A program made the position numbers and the translations under genes. DNA of 64,000 nucleotides. Origin: JBNPEO01 sp050490315. Its GTDB lineage: Bacteria; Actinomycetota; Actinomycetes; Actinomycetales; Micrococcaceae. Position 1 is the first letter of the stretch. Every line of letters begins with the position of its first letter. This document shows positions 24,928 through 33,272 of this stretch, piece by piece. The stretch is from the NCBI RefSeq assembly GCF_050490315.1, contig NZ_JBNPEO010000004.1, forward strand, positions 62,001 to 126,000, in the 5' to 3' direction. The notes beneath the pieces are model-generated. The model searched no databases. It was not told the DNA's origin and was given only the letters and a program-made list of their open reading frames with translations.

Positions 24928-25724
24928 TGCTTTCTGGACTCGAAACCCTCCAGCCGCTCACCCTGATCCTGATAATTCTGGCGGGGTTTGCGGCTGGTTG
25001 GGTCGACGCGGTGGTGGGCGGCGGCGGGCTCATCCAGTTACCTGTGATGTTGATGGTGCCAGGGATTAGCCCCGTTCAGGCTTTGGCCACTAACAAAATG
25101 GGCTCCATCTTCGGTACCACCACCAGCGCCATCACCTATTACCGGCGGGTCAAACCTGACCTTAAGACGGCTGTCCCCATGGCGCTAGTGGCCTTAGTGG
25201 GCAGCTTCGCTGGCGCGTCATTGGCTGCCAACCTGCCCTCGAGCGTTTTCAAACCGATCATTGTGGTGGCTCTGATCGCCGTCGCACTTTTTACTGCGCT
25301 AAAACCGCAGCTGGGGGAGCTGACCTCGCTCCGCCATACTGGACAACGGCACTACCTCACGGCGTGCCTGATTGGGGCGGCGATCGGTTTTTATGACGGT
25401 TTGATCGGACCGGGTACCGGCTCCTTTTTGGTGATCGCTTTGGTGACTGCGATGGGATACGCCTTTATGGAAGCCAGCGCCAAGGCAAAAATCGTCAACA
25501 TGGCCACGAACGCGGGAGCACTGCTGTTCTTTTTGCCGCACGGCTCGCTCTTGTGGGGTTTAGGTTTGGTCCTTGGTGCCGCAAACATGACCGGGGGATA
25601 CCTTGGTGCACGGACCGCCGTCAGTAAGGGCAGCCGCTTTATACGCGTGGTTTTTTTGCTGGTGGTTGCCGCGCTCATCATCAAGCTTGGCTATGACGTT
25701 TGGAACGAAAACTTTAGGCACTAG
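24927..25724 (+). CDS. TSUP family sulfite/anion exporter
   Basis: 265 residues, about eight membrane segments, of the TauE/SafE (DUF81, TSUP) family. The signature GFAAGWVDAVVGGGGLIQLP at the N-terminus and its inverted counterpart ACLIGAAIGFYDGLIGPGTG in the second half show the family duplication. These proteins move sulfite, sulfoacetate or other small anions across the membrane; the substrate here is unknown. The GTG start shares one base with the proS stop, so the two are co-transcribed. Confidence 0.88.
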   Translation: MLSGLETLQPLTLILIILAGFAAGWVDAVVGGGGLIQLPVMLMVPGISPVQALATNKMGSIFGTTTSAITYYRRVKPDLKTAVPMALVALVGSFAGASLAANLPSSVFKPIIVVALIAVALFTALKPQLGELTSLRHTGQRHYLTACLIGAAIGFYDGLIGPGTGSFLVIALVTAMGYAFMEASAKAKIVNMATNAGALLFFLPHGSLLWGLGLVLGAANMTGGYLGARTAVSKGSRFIRVVFLLVVAALIIKLGYDVWNENFRH

Positions 25725-25749
25725 TGACCCATCTGGTGCCACCTGTACG

Positions 25750-25802
25750 AACTAGCCCCCCGGCAACTAACACCCCTGCAAGTAGCACCCCGGAAACTAG
25801 GC
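25750..25802. repeat. Short tandem repeat of a 15-bp unit
   Basis: Three 15-bp copies and a half copy start at 25750, 25765, 25780 and 25795. The first copy reads AACTAGCCCCCCGGC and the others differ at a few positions. The array lies in the 72-bp gap between the convergent transporter and kinase genes and runs a few bases into the kinase 3' end. Confidence 0.6.
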
Positions 25803-26825
25803 TTCGCCGGGCTCGGGCAGGGTTAGCGCGGCGGGCAGGCCTGGGACTTGCCGGCCAGCCATTGTCCCGGCCACCCAGAGGGATCGCTGAAAGTCGCCAC
25901 GGTGCGCTGGCTGCGAGGCGTAGCTCAGGGCGTTTTCCACTTCGCGAACTATTGCCCATTGCCTGGAAACGTCAGGATCAAGCCCGGCAACCAGACTAAA
26001 AACTTCGCAGCGTTCCACTAGAGCAGCCTCGGGGCCAGCTGGGCTGAGGTCACCAATTCGATTCCACAAAAGCGGCGCCACGCCGAATTCTGCTTCACCG
26101 ATCATCGCTTGGGGATCTATTGCGAGATAGTCCTCTACGGCCGGGCTGCCGGAGTCCTGAACCCGGGCCAGAATGTTCAAATAGTGGAAATCTGTATGGA
26201 CTAGTACGTCTTTGCTGAAGCGCCTGCCCACGGCACCCCGGGTCTGACAAACCTCCAACGCCGCCTCGAGTAGCCAGCGCGGAAAAGGTCTGCCCAGCAT
26301 CTCCCAATCGGCGGGGAGCTCGTCACTGAATCGCTCGGCTAAAGCGGCAATGTGCTCAAATTCGTTCCACTCAGGCCGGTGATCCGGCACCAGCGATAGC
26401 TGGCGTACCAAGCCGCCCCACACCTGAGCCGCCAGGTCCATCGGTGCTTTTTGGAGTGACCACTCGGCGCCAAGGCGTTCAAGGAGCAAGGTGCAGGACG
26501 CTGGGTCTTCGCGCAGCAAGCGCACGGATCCGTTGCCGCCCCACAAGCGCAAAGCTGCTGCCTCTACCGTGGCCTCAGCATGCGGGAAGGCGATCTTCAA
26601 AACTGCGGTGCCGTCGTCGTCGTTCCTTTTCTCTTTTACCGGAACCACCAACGCCCCGTGACCGTTCCACGGCAGCTGACCCGGAACCAAATCAAGCTCA
26701 AGGTCCCACTCGGTTAAGCGAGCCTCAACCAGTTCCGGTACCCGGGCAAGCCAGTCCCGTCCGCCGCTGATCCGGGAGATCCGGCGGGAGAAAGAATCGG
26801 GGATCGGGATGGTACTCAGGCCCAT
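25797..26825 (-). CDS. Aminoglycoside-phosphotransferase-fold kinase (streptomycin 6-kinase-like)
   Basis: 342 residues, protein-kinase-like fold of the aminoglycoside/hydroxyurea antibiotic resistance kinase family. The beta-strand lysine lies in GTAVLKIAFPHAEATVEAAA, the catalytic loop is VHTDFHYLNILA (HxDxxxxN) and the metal-binding aspartate is in AIDPQAMIGEAEF. These enzymes phosphorylate streptomycin or unidentified small molecules; family membership does not prove resistance. The ATG at 26825 was chosen because it lies just after the DUF4439 stop and gives a normal length; further upstream codons would overlap that gene. It lies 28 bp downstream of the DUF4439 gene on the same strand. 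Confidence 0.82.
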   Translation of the reverse strand: MGLSTIPIPDSFSRRISRISGGRDWLARVPELVEARLTEWDLELDLVPGQLPWNGHGALVVPVKEKRNDDDGTAVLKIAFPHAEATVEAAALRLWGGNGSVRLLREDPASCTLLLERLGAEWSLQKAPMDLAAQVWGGLVRQLSLVPDHRPEWNEFEHIAALAERFSDELPADWEMLGRPFPRWLLEAALEVCQTRGAVGRRFSKDVLVHTDFHYLNILARVQDSGSPAVEDYLAIDPQAMIGEAEFGVAPLLWNRIGDLSPAGPEAALVERCEVFSLVAGLDPDVSRQWAIVREVENALSYASQPAHRGDFQRSLWVAGTMAGRQVPGLPAALTLPEPGEA

Positions 26826-26853
26826 CGTGCGGCTTTTCCAGAGGCAGCCATCG

Positions 26854-27948
26854 CTATGGCCCAAAGCTTGGGAGAGCTGGCAAAGATTTGACATCTACAT
26901 TCAGCCCGGGGAGTGCTTCTTGTGTGCCGGCCCAAGCACTGCTGCGCTGATAGCTCGCATACAAGATTGATTCCGCCCATTCCCGGGTGCTGCCCTCGGA
27001 GAGCGCCACAGCGTCGACGTAAGGCTCCAAAGCGGCTTTCTCTACTCCCGCCAAGCCCTGAACTGGGTCTGCAGTGAAGCCGGACGGCAAGGCGTAGCCC
27101 GGCTGAGTGGGGGAGGGGATAACACATTGCGCCGTGGCCAGAGCGAGTGCTTGCTGGAGCGTCTCTTGGTGTGCGGTCAAGCCTTTCTGGGCGTAATTCT
27201 GCATTTCTGATGCTAACCGGGTGAGTGCCACTTGGTATAGATAAATGCTGCGTTGTTCACTTTGCACCGCCGAAGCAATGGCAGCCGCGGCACCCGTAGC
27301 TGCAGGTGCCGCCACTGGGGTTCCGCTGCACGCCGGAACTTTAGTGAAGCCTGCAAAACGTGGGTCACTGACGTTTGAAAGTTTGGCCAGTTTCGCCAGC
27401 GTTAGCGAGGCATAAGATCTCGAAACACCGGCAGAAGCGAAGGTCCGCGCCATTCCTGGTTCTTGGCCCAATGATTCCTTGAGCAAATTGGCTCCGGAAT
27501 TGCGGATGGCCACCACAAGTTCACCGGGGGTCTTGTATTTGGCGGCAAAAGCGGTGGGGCTTGGTGTGGACCCGTTGCTTTCTAATCCAGCGTCAAATCG
27601 TTCCTGATCAAACTCGGGACCATTGGGTTGGAGCAATGCGCGGGCCTGGACCTCGAGCAAATCTGCCATCTCTTGCCACGAGGAGCGCGTCAGGGCATCC
27701 AACGCCGTTGACTTGTCCTGCGCCCATGCGCGGCTCTCGAGGCTGAGTTCGCGGGACTCGTTCAAAGCCGCCAAACGTTGTGTTTCTGGAGTGGAAAGTG
27801 GCTCAACAAGAGGATGAGCCGGGCGGGTGAGGAAGGTGCCAACACTCACCGTAACCATGGCAACCGACGCAAAAAGAACAAGGCACTTCCATAGAGCGAA
27901 GCGGCGCTTGTTGCTTGCAGTGGTATTCACAAGAATCGATGATGCCAT
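26854..27948 (-). CDS. DUF4439 domain membrane-anchored protein
   Basis: 364 residues. A basic N-terminus and one membrane segment (residues about 15-36, FALWKCLVLFASVAMVTVSV) precede an extracytoplasmic region. The C-terminal ~140 residues (AIASAVQSEQRSIYLYQVAL, then YAQKGLTAHQETLQQALALA) match the ferritin-like DUF4439 four-helix domain. The gene is divergent from rimP, as the equivalent is near Rv2844/rimP in mycobacteria. Function unknown. The start is ATG 27948; a GTG six codons later is possible. No Shine-Dalgarno is evident for either. Confidence 0.8.
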   Translation of the reverse strand: MASSILVNTTASNKRRFALWKCLVLFASVAMVTVSVGTFLTRPAHPLVEPLSTPETQRLAALNESRELSLESRAWAQDKSTALDALTRSSWQEMADLLEVQARALLQPNGPEFDQERFDAGLESNGSTPSPTAFAAKYKTPGELVVAIRNSGANLLKESLGQEPGMARTFASAGVSRSYASLTLAKLAKLSNVSDPRFAGFTKVPACSGTPVAAPAATGAAAAIASAVQSEQRSIYLYQVALTRLASEMQNYAQKGLTAHQETLQQALALATAQCVIPSPTQPGYALPSGFTADPVQGLAGVEKAALEPYVDAVALSEGSTREWAESILYASYQRSSAWAGTQEALPGLNVDVKSLPALPSFGP

Positions 27949-28004
27949 GAACGTCACACACCCGCTGACACTTTCCATGCACCATGTGGCCCAGATTCTC
28001 GATA

Positions 28005-28016
28005 GTGTATATACAC
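28005..28016. promoter_or_regulatory. Perfect 12-bp palindrome GTGTATATACAC between DUF4439 gene and rimP
   Basis: GTGTATATACAC is self-complementary and contains a possible TATATA/TATACA -10 for rimP. It is the core of many GntR-type operators, but no such regulator is encoded nearby. It could simply be an AT-rich promoter element. Confidence 0.35.
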
Positions 28017-28045
28017 AACTAATCAACATGGGAGGCGGCCGACCA

Positions 28046-28627
28046 ATGAGCGACGCAGAATCCGGGGCAAACGGCACCACCGCTGCCGAATCACTCCGCC
28101 TCAGAGAATTGCTTGAGCCTTCCGTGCTGGCCCAGCGTCTTTTTCTTGAAGACGTCATCATCCACACCGGCGGAACCAATCGCACGGTTCACGTAGTGGT
28201 GGACTTGCCTGAAGAAGAGACCGGTGGCGTGAGCTTGGACGCTATCGCCGAGGTCTCTCGAGTTTTGTCCGAGGCACTAGACAATGACCCGCACGATGAC
28301 GGCCAGCCCTATGACTTGGAAGTTTCTTCCCCGGGTGTGGGCCGTCCGCTGACCGAAGTTCGCCACTGGCGCCGAGCCAAGGGACGTATGGTGCGGATCA
28401 ACCTAGTAGAGGGCGAGAAGTTGTTGGGCCGTATCGTTTCGGTCGCCGACAGCAACGTCACGGTTATCCCGGAAATTGAAGTCAAAAAAGGCATGAAAGC
28501 CAAACAAGGCGAAGCCACGAGTATCCCGTTTACGAACATTCGTAGCGGAAAAGTAGAAGTCGAATTCAGCCACCTCAACGAGGACGAGCTGATTGAAGAA
28601 CCCAACCTTGCTTCTGAGGAGGCCTAA
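28046..28627 (+). CDS. rimP: Ribosome maturation factor RimP
   Basis: 193 residues. The N-terminal domain ends in the family signature YDLEVSSPGVGRPL, followed by a small SH3-like C-terminal domain (GRMVRINLVEGEKLLGRIVS). It assists 30S subunit assembly. First gene of the rimP-nusA pair; the next start overlaps its stop by one base. I chose ATG 28046, with GGGAGG 10 nt upstream, over in-frame codons further upstream. The C-terminus carries an extra acidic tail (NEDELIEEPNLASEEA). Confidence 0.93.
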   Translation: MSDAESGANGTTAAESLRLRELLEPSVLAQRLFLEDVIIHTGGTNRTVHVVVDLPEEETGGVSLDAIAEVSRVLSEALDNDPHDDGQPYDLEVSSPGVGRPLTEVRHWRRAKGRMVRINLVEGEKLLGRIVSVADSNVTVIPEIEVKKGMKAKQGEATSIPFTNIRSGKVEVEFSHLNEDELIEEPNLASEEA

Positions 28628-29607
28628 TGGATATTGACATGAGCGCGTTGAGGCTCCTAGAGCGAGAACGCGAAATTCCGCTGGACATGCTCATCCCCAC
28701 CATCGAACAAGCACTTTTGGTGGCCTATCACAAGACCTCCGGTGCCTTCGAACTAGCTCGCGCTGAGCTGGATCGCAAGACCGGTCACGTCACCATTTGG
28801 GCCGCTGAAATCGACGACGACGGCGAGAAAATCGGTGAGTTCGAGGACACTCCGGCTGGCTTCGGCCGTATTGCTGCGAGCACTGCTCGTCAGATCATTC
28901 TGCAGCGCTTGCGCGATGTAGAGGATGACAACGTTCTTGGCGAATTCAAGGGCCGCGAAGGTGAACTCGTTGCCGGTCAGATCCAGCAGGGGCACAACCC
29001 GCACATGGTGCAGGTTAACCTCGGTGTTGTTGAAGCCCTGTTGCCACCGCCCGAGCAGGTTCCTGGTGAAAAGTACATCCACGGTAACCGCTTGCGTGCG
29101 TTCGTTGTTGACGTTCGCCGTGGCCAAAAGGGTCCTTCCATCACCCTGTCACGCTCGCACCCTGGCTTGGTTCGCAAGCTTTTTGAATTGGAAGTTCCGG
29201 AAATTGCTGACAAGTCTGTAGAGATCGTTGCCTTGGCACGCGAAGCCGGACACCGAACCAAAATGGCTGTTAAAGCTAAGACCCCCGGCATCAATGCCAA
29301 GGGTGCTTGCATTGGCGAAATGGGTTCACGCGTCCGCGCAGTAATGACTGAGCTCAACGACGAGAAGATCGACATTGTTGACTTCAGCGACGACCCGGCA
29401 ACATTCATTGCCAACTCGCTTTCACCTTCACATGTGAACTCCGTCACCATTATTGATGAGGCGGCTCGCTCTGCTCGAGTAGTAGTCCCGGACTACCAAC
29501 TTTCCTTGGCGATCGGCAAAGAGGGGCAGAATGCCCGGCTGGCAGCCAAGTTGACCGGCTGGCGCATTGATATTGTCTCTGACGCCGCGGTGGCCAAGCC
29601 AGAGTAG
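28627..29607 (+). CDS. nusA: Transcription termination/antitermination factor NusA
   Basis: 326 residues, the short actinobacterial form lacking the acidic C-terminal repeats. The N-terminal RNA-polymerase-binding domain (about 1-110) is followed by S1 (GELVAGQIQQGHNPHMVQVN), KH1 (AVKAKTPGINAKGACIGEMG) and KH2 (QLSLAIGKEGQNARLAAKLT). It controls pausing and termination. It overlaps the rimP stop by one base and is followed after 5 nt by a strong intrinsic terminator. Confidence 0.95.
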   Translation: MDIDMSALRLLEREREIPLDMLIPTIEQALLVAYHKTSGAFELARAELDRKTGHVTIWAAEIDDDGEKIGEFEDTPAGFGRIAASTARQIILQRLRDVEDDNVLGEFKGREGELVAGQIQQGHNPHMVQVNLGVVEALLPPPEQVPGEKYIHGNRLRAFVVDVRRGQKGPSITLSRSHPGLVRKLFELEVPEIADKSVEIVALAREAGHRTKMAVKAKTPGINAKGACIGEMGSRVRAVMTELNDEKIDIVDFSDDPATFIANSLSPSHVNSVTIIDEAARSARVVVPDYQLSLAIGKEGQNARLAAKLTGWRIDIVSDAAVAKPE

Positions 29608-29612
29608 TTACT

Positions 29613-29650
29613 AAAAACGGGTCCTAGTCCAGCGGCTAGGGCCCGTTTTT
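29613..29650 (+). terminator. Intrinsic terminator directly after nusA
   Basis: Left arm AAAAACGGGTCCTAG (29613-29627) pairs with CTAGGGCCCGTTTTT (29636-29650), with one G-U pair and an 8-nt loop, and ends in TTTTT. It splits the nusA-infB operon that is usually continuous. Confidence 0.85.
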
Positions 29651-29749
29651 ATCGCCCACGTCCTAATTCATCAATTCGGGCGCTAGTGCAACAAGCGCTA
29701 GACTGGTTGAGGCTGAGTTCCCCGGCCGGTATCCAATGTAGGGCCATTA

Positions 29750-30118
29750 GTGCCCAAGAGTTCGCGCAAGGCGGCAAGTGTGCCTGAAGAAGTGACATCG
29801 CCTGAACGGACTTGTATTGGTTGCCGTGGTCGCGAGGCTCAGCATCGGCTCATTCGACTTGTAGCCGTCAATAGTGATTCGGATTCTTCCGCGATCACTG
29901 TGGACGTCCGCCGTCGTATGTCCGGAAGGGGAGCATGGCTGCATCCCCGCCAAGAGTGTTTTGCTTTGGCAAACAAAAAACGAGCTTTCGCCCGGGCCCT
30001 TAATGGGGTTTCAGACGTCAAGGCCGTCCAAGAGTTCTTGGCACAAGAATTACTTGCAGACCCGGCACCTGCCGAGTCCGTAAGAACCGTCCAACCTGAA
30101 AGCGGGTCTGAAATCTGA
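29750..30118 (+). CDS. ylxR: YlxR family nucleic-acid-binding protein (DUF448)
   Basis: 122 residues. The family motif is ERTCIGCRGREAQHRLIRLV, then SGRGAWLHPRQECFALA and a C-terminal KRAFARAL. YlxR proteins are small RNA-binding or transcription factors encoded between nusA and infB almost everywhere in Gram-positives. GTG start at 29750. A possible TAGACT -10 at 29699-29704 would drive it after the nusA terminator. The last 30 residues are a variable Ala/Glu/Pro tail. Confidence 0.92.
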   Translation: MPKSSRKAASVPEEVTSPERTCIGCRGREAQHRLIRLVAVNSDSDSSAITVDVRRRMSGRGAWLHPRQECFALANKKRAFARALNGVSDVKAVQEFLAQELLADPAPAESVRTVQPESGSEI

Positions 30119-30270
30119 TGGAAACCCGATGAGTTCCCAGCGATGAGTAAGCAACGATGACAACTTTGTTGCGCTCTGCAAAGACCCTTTTTGCCAACAA
30201 TTTGGTGAAGGGTCGCAGTAAGTATTAGACGGTTCGTGCCTGGCTCGGTGCGGACCGAGACAGGAGAAAT

Positions 30271-33162
30271 GTGGCCAAGGTCCGCGTACACGAGCTCGCC
30301 AAAGAGCTCGGCATAACTTCCAAAGACGCAGTTGCTAAACTGCAAGAGTTGGGAGAATTCGTTCGTTCCGCCTCGTCAACAATCGAGGCACCCGTTGTGA
30401 AGAAACTTCGCGACGCATACCCGGGTGCAGCAGCTGCACCCGCCGCTGCAAAGGCAGCACCCAAGTCGGCGCCTTCACCGGCACGCCCGGCGACGCCGGC
30501 TGCAAGTGCGCCGGCAACCCCTGCGGCACCTGCTGCCTCCAGCCCTGCAGCGCCTGCCCCGGCAGCCTCCAGCAGCGCCCCAGCAGTATCGCCTAGCCCC
30601 GCAGCCCCCGCTGCGAGCACACCGGCCGCATCGGGCGCCAAGCCCGGCGCACGTCCGGCGCCGCGTCCGGCAGCAGAGGCTCCTAGCCGCAACGAAAACC
30701 CACGCAATTCCGAGTCCTCCCGTCAGGGTGGGGCTCCGCGTCCGGGCGGTCCCCGTCCCGGTAACAACCCCTTCGCAACCTCACAGGGCATGCCCCGTGG
30801 CGGCCGCGATTCCGAGCGTGCACCTCGTCCCGGTAACAACCCCTTCGCTCAGTCGCAGGGTATGCCGCGTCCGGGTGGCTCACGCAACGAAGGCGAACGC
30901 CCCGGTGGTCCCCGTCCCGCTGCTGGTGCCGGTGGACCTCGTCCAGGTGCACCGCGTCCGGCTGGTGCTCGTCCCGCCGCAGGCGCTGGTGGACCTCGTC
31001 CTGCTGGTGCCGGTGGAAACCGTCCCGGTGGAGCTGGCGGAAACCGTCCTACTCCGGGCATGATGCCGAACCGTACCGAGCGTCCGGCTCCGGCTGGCGC
31101 AGGCCGTCCGGGTGCACGCCCGGGTGGACCGGGCCGGCCAGGCGGAGCTCCGGGTGGAGCTCCCGGTGCCGGTGGCGGCGCTCCGGCAGGCGGTGGCTTC
31201 GGTAAGGGTGGTCGCGGTCGCGGCGGAACCCAGGGCGCCTTCGGTAAGGGTGGCGCAGGTCGCGGTAAGCAGCGCAAGTCCAAGCGCGCAAAGCGTCAGG
31301 AACTTGAGCAGATGAGTGCTCCGTCGCTGGGTGGAGTATCCGTACCCCGCGGCGATGGCAACACTGTGGTGCGTTTGCGCCGCGGTTCCTCGATCACTGA
31401 CTTCGCTGACAAGATCGAGGCAAACCCCGCAGCATTGGTGACAGTGCTTTTCCACTTGGGCGAGATGGCAACTGCCACCCAGTCCTTGGACGAAGAGACC
31501 TTTGCCCTCTTGGGTGAAGAGCTCGGCTACAAGCTTCAGGTTGTTTCCCCTGAGGACGAAGAGCGCGAATTGCTCTCCGGCTTCGACATCGACTTCGATG
31601 CTGAGCTTGAGGCTGAAGGCGATGAAGAACTTGAGGCTCGTCCTCCAGTAGTTACCGTGATGGGTCACGTTGACCACGGTAAGACTCGCTTGCTTGATGC
31701 CATCCGCAACTCTGACGTTGTTGCAGACGAGCACGGTGGTATCACCCAGCACATCGGTGCCTACCAGATCACCACTCCTCACGAGGGTGTAGACCGTCAG
31801 ATCACCTTCATCGATACTCCGGGTCACGAAGCGTTTACTGCTATGCGTGCTCGTGGTGCAAAGGTTACTGACATCGCCATTTTGGTGGTTGCAGCGGACG
31901 ACGGCGTTATGCCTCAGACTGTTGAAGCCCTCAACCACGCGCAGGCAGCTAACGTGCCGATCGTTGTGGCAGTGAACAAGATCGATAAGGAAGGCGCTAA
32001 CCCGGATAAGGTCCGTGGTCAGCTGACCGAATACGGTTTGGTTCCTGAAGAGTACGGTGGCGACACCATGTTCGTTGAGGTCTCTGCTCGCCAGAACCTG
32101 AACATCGACGAGCTGCTCGAAGCTGTTCTGCTCACCGCAGATGCCGCTTTGGACATGCGCGCCAACCCGGACAAGGACGCTCGCGGTATTGCTATCGAGG
32201 CGAACTTGGACAAGGGCCGCGGTGCTGTTGCAACCGTTCTGGTTCAGTCCGGTACCTTGCGCGTTGGTGACACGATCGTTGCGGGCACGGCTCACGGCCG
32301 CGTTCGTGCAATGTTCGACGACGACGGTAGCGCCATCTCCGAAGCCGGTCCTTCGCGTCCGGTGCAGGTTTTGGGTCTGTCCAATGTCCCGCGTGCAGGT
32401 GACACCTTCTTTGTGACCGGTGACGAGCGCACGGCACGTCAGATCGCTGAAAAGCGTGAAGCCGCTGACCGTAACGCAGCACTGGCCAAGCGTCGTAAGC
32501 GCATCAGCCTTGAAGACTTCGATCAGGCTGTTGCTGATGGCAAGATCGACACCCTTAACCTCATCCTCAAGGGTGACGTTTCCGGTGCCGTGGAAGCCTT
32601 GGAAGACGCATTGCTCAAGATCGACGTTGGAGAAGGCGTGCAGTTGCGCGTTATCCACCGCGGTGTTGGTGCCATCACGCAGAACGACGTCAACCTGGCA
32701 ACAGTGGACAGCGCCGTTATCATCGGCTTCAACGTCAAGCCTGCTGAGCGTGTTGCTGACTTGGCTGACCGTGAAGGCGTTGACATGCGCTTCTATTCGG
32801 TCATCTACGCGGCCATCGATGACATTGAGCTTGCACTCAAGGGCATGCTCAAGCCTGAGTACGAGGAAGTTCAGCTCGGTACTGCCGAGGTGCGCGAGGT
32901 ATTCCGCTCTTCCAAGTTCGGCAACATTGCCGGTTCCATCGTGCGTACGGGTGTTATCCGCCGTAACACGAAGGCCCGCATCAGCCGTGACGGCAAGATC
33001 ATCGGTGACAACCTCACGGTGGAGACGCTCAAGCGCTTCAAGGACGACGCCACTGAGGTCCGCACGGACTTCGAGTGTGGTATCGGTCTTGGTTCGTTCA
33101 ACGACATCAACGAGGGCGACATCATCGAGACCTTCGAGATGCGCGAAAAGCCGCGCGTCTAA
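30271..33162 (+). CDS. infB: Translation initiation factor IF-2
   Basis: 963 residues. The N-terminal IF2_N helix domain (VHELAKELGITSKDAVAKLQ) is followed by a roughly 300-residue Ala/Pro then Gly/Arg/Pro-rich linker typical of Actinobacteria. The GTPase core comes next (G1 GHVDHGKTRL, G3 DTPGHEAF, G4 NKID), then the beta-barrel and C-terminal fMet-tRNA-binding domains. It brings initiator tRNA to the 30S subunit. The GTG start has CAGGAG 5 nt upstream. The linker holds two near-identical RPGNNPFA-type repeats. A 152-nt leader separates it from ylxR. Confidence 0.96.
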   Translation: MAKVRVHELAKELGITSKDAVAKLQELGEFVRSASSTIEAPVVKKLRDAYPGAAAAPAAAKAAPKSAPSPARPATPAASAPATPAAPAASSPAAPAPAASSSAPAVSPSPAAPAASTPAASGAKPGARPAPRPAAEAPSRNENPRNSESSRQGGAPRPGGPRPGNNPFATSQGMPRGGRDSERAPRPGNNPFAQSQGMPRPGGSRNEGERPGGPRPAAGAGGPRPGAPRPAGARPAAGAGGPRPAGAGGNRPGGAGGNRPTPGMMPNRTERPAPAGAGRPGARPGGPGRPGGAPGGAPGAGGGAPAGGGFGKGGRGRGGTQGAFGKGGAGRGKQRKSKRAKRQELEQMSAPSLGGVSVPRGDGNTVVRLRRGSSITDFADKIEANPAALVTVLFHLGEMATATQSLDEETFALLGEELGYKLQVVSPEDEERELLSGFDIDFDAELEAEGDEELEARPPVVTVMGHVDHGKTRLLDAIRNSDVVADEHGGITQHIGAYQITTPHEGVDRQITFIDTPGHEAFTAMRARGAKVTDIAILVVAADDGVMPQTVEALNHAQAANVPIVVAVNKIDKEGANPDKVRGQLTEYGLVPEEYGGDTMFVEVSARQNLNIDELLEAVLLTADAALDMRANPDKDARGIAIEANLDKGRGAVATVLVQSGTLRVGDTIVAGTAHGRVRAMFDDDGSAISEAGPSRPVQVLGLSNVPRAGDTFFVTGDERTARQIAEKREAADRNAALAKRRKRISLEDFDQAVADGKIDTLNLILKGDVSGAVEALEDALLKIDVGEGVQLRVIHRGVGAITQNDVNLATVDSAVIIGFNVKPAERVADLADREGVDMRFYSVIYAAIDDIELALKGMLKPEYEEVQLGTAEVREVFRSSKFGNIAGSIVRTGVIRRNTKARISRDGKIIGDNLTVETLKRFKDDATEVRTDFECGIGLGSFNDINEGDIIETFEMREKPRV

Positions 33163-33194
33163 AGGCTCTGGAGCCACAAGGGTGAACGGTAGTA

Positions 33195-33236
33195 CCACGT
33201 GCGGGGCCGCGGGATTTTTCCTGCGGCCCCGCCGTG
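33195..33236. terminator. GC-rich hairpin between infB and rbfA
   Basis: A stem of about 16 bp with one mismatch: CCACGTGCGGGGCCGC (33195-33210) pairs with GCGGCCCCGCCGTGG (33222-33236) around a loop holding a TTTTT. No T-run follows the stem, so it is an atypical terminator, or an RNA processing or stability element controlling expression of rbfA relative to infB. Confidence 0.5.
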
Positions 33237-33272
33237 GCGTATCTCATTGAATTAGTTTTCCCAGGAGGAATC

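Noticed and set aside
30880..33198. Long open frame of 772 codons antisense to infB
   Set aside because: It is a shadow of the biased codon use in infB: low-complexity Thr/Arg/Ser composition, no domain, no ribosome site.
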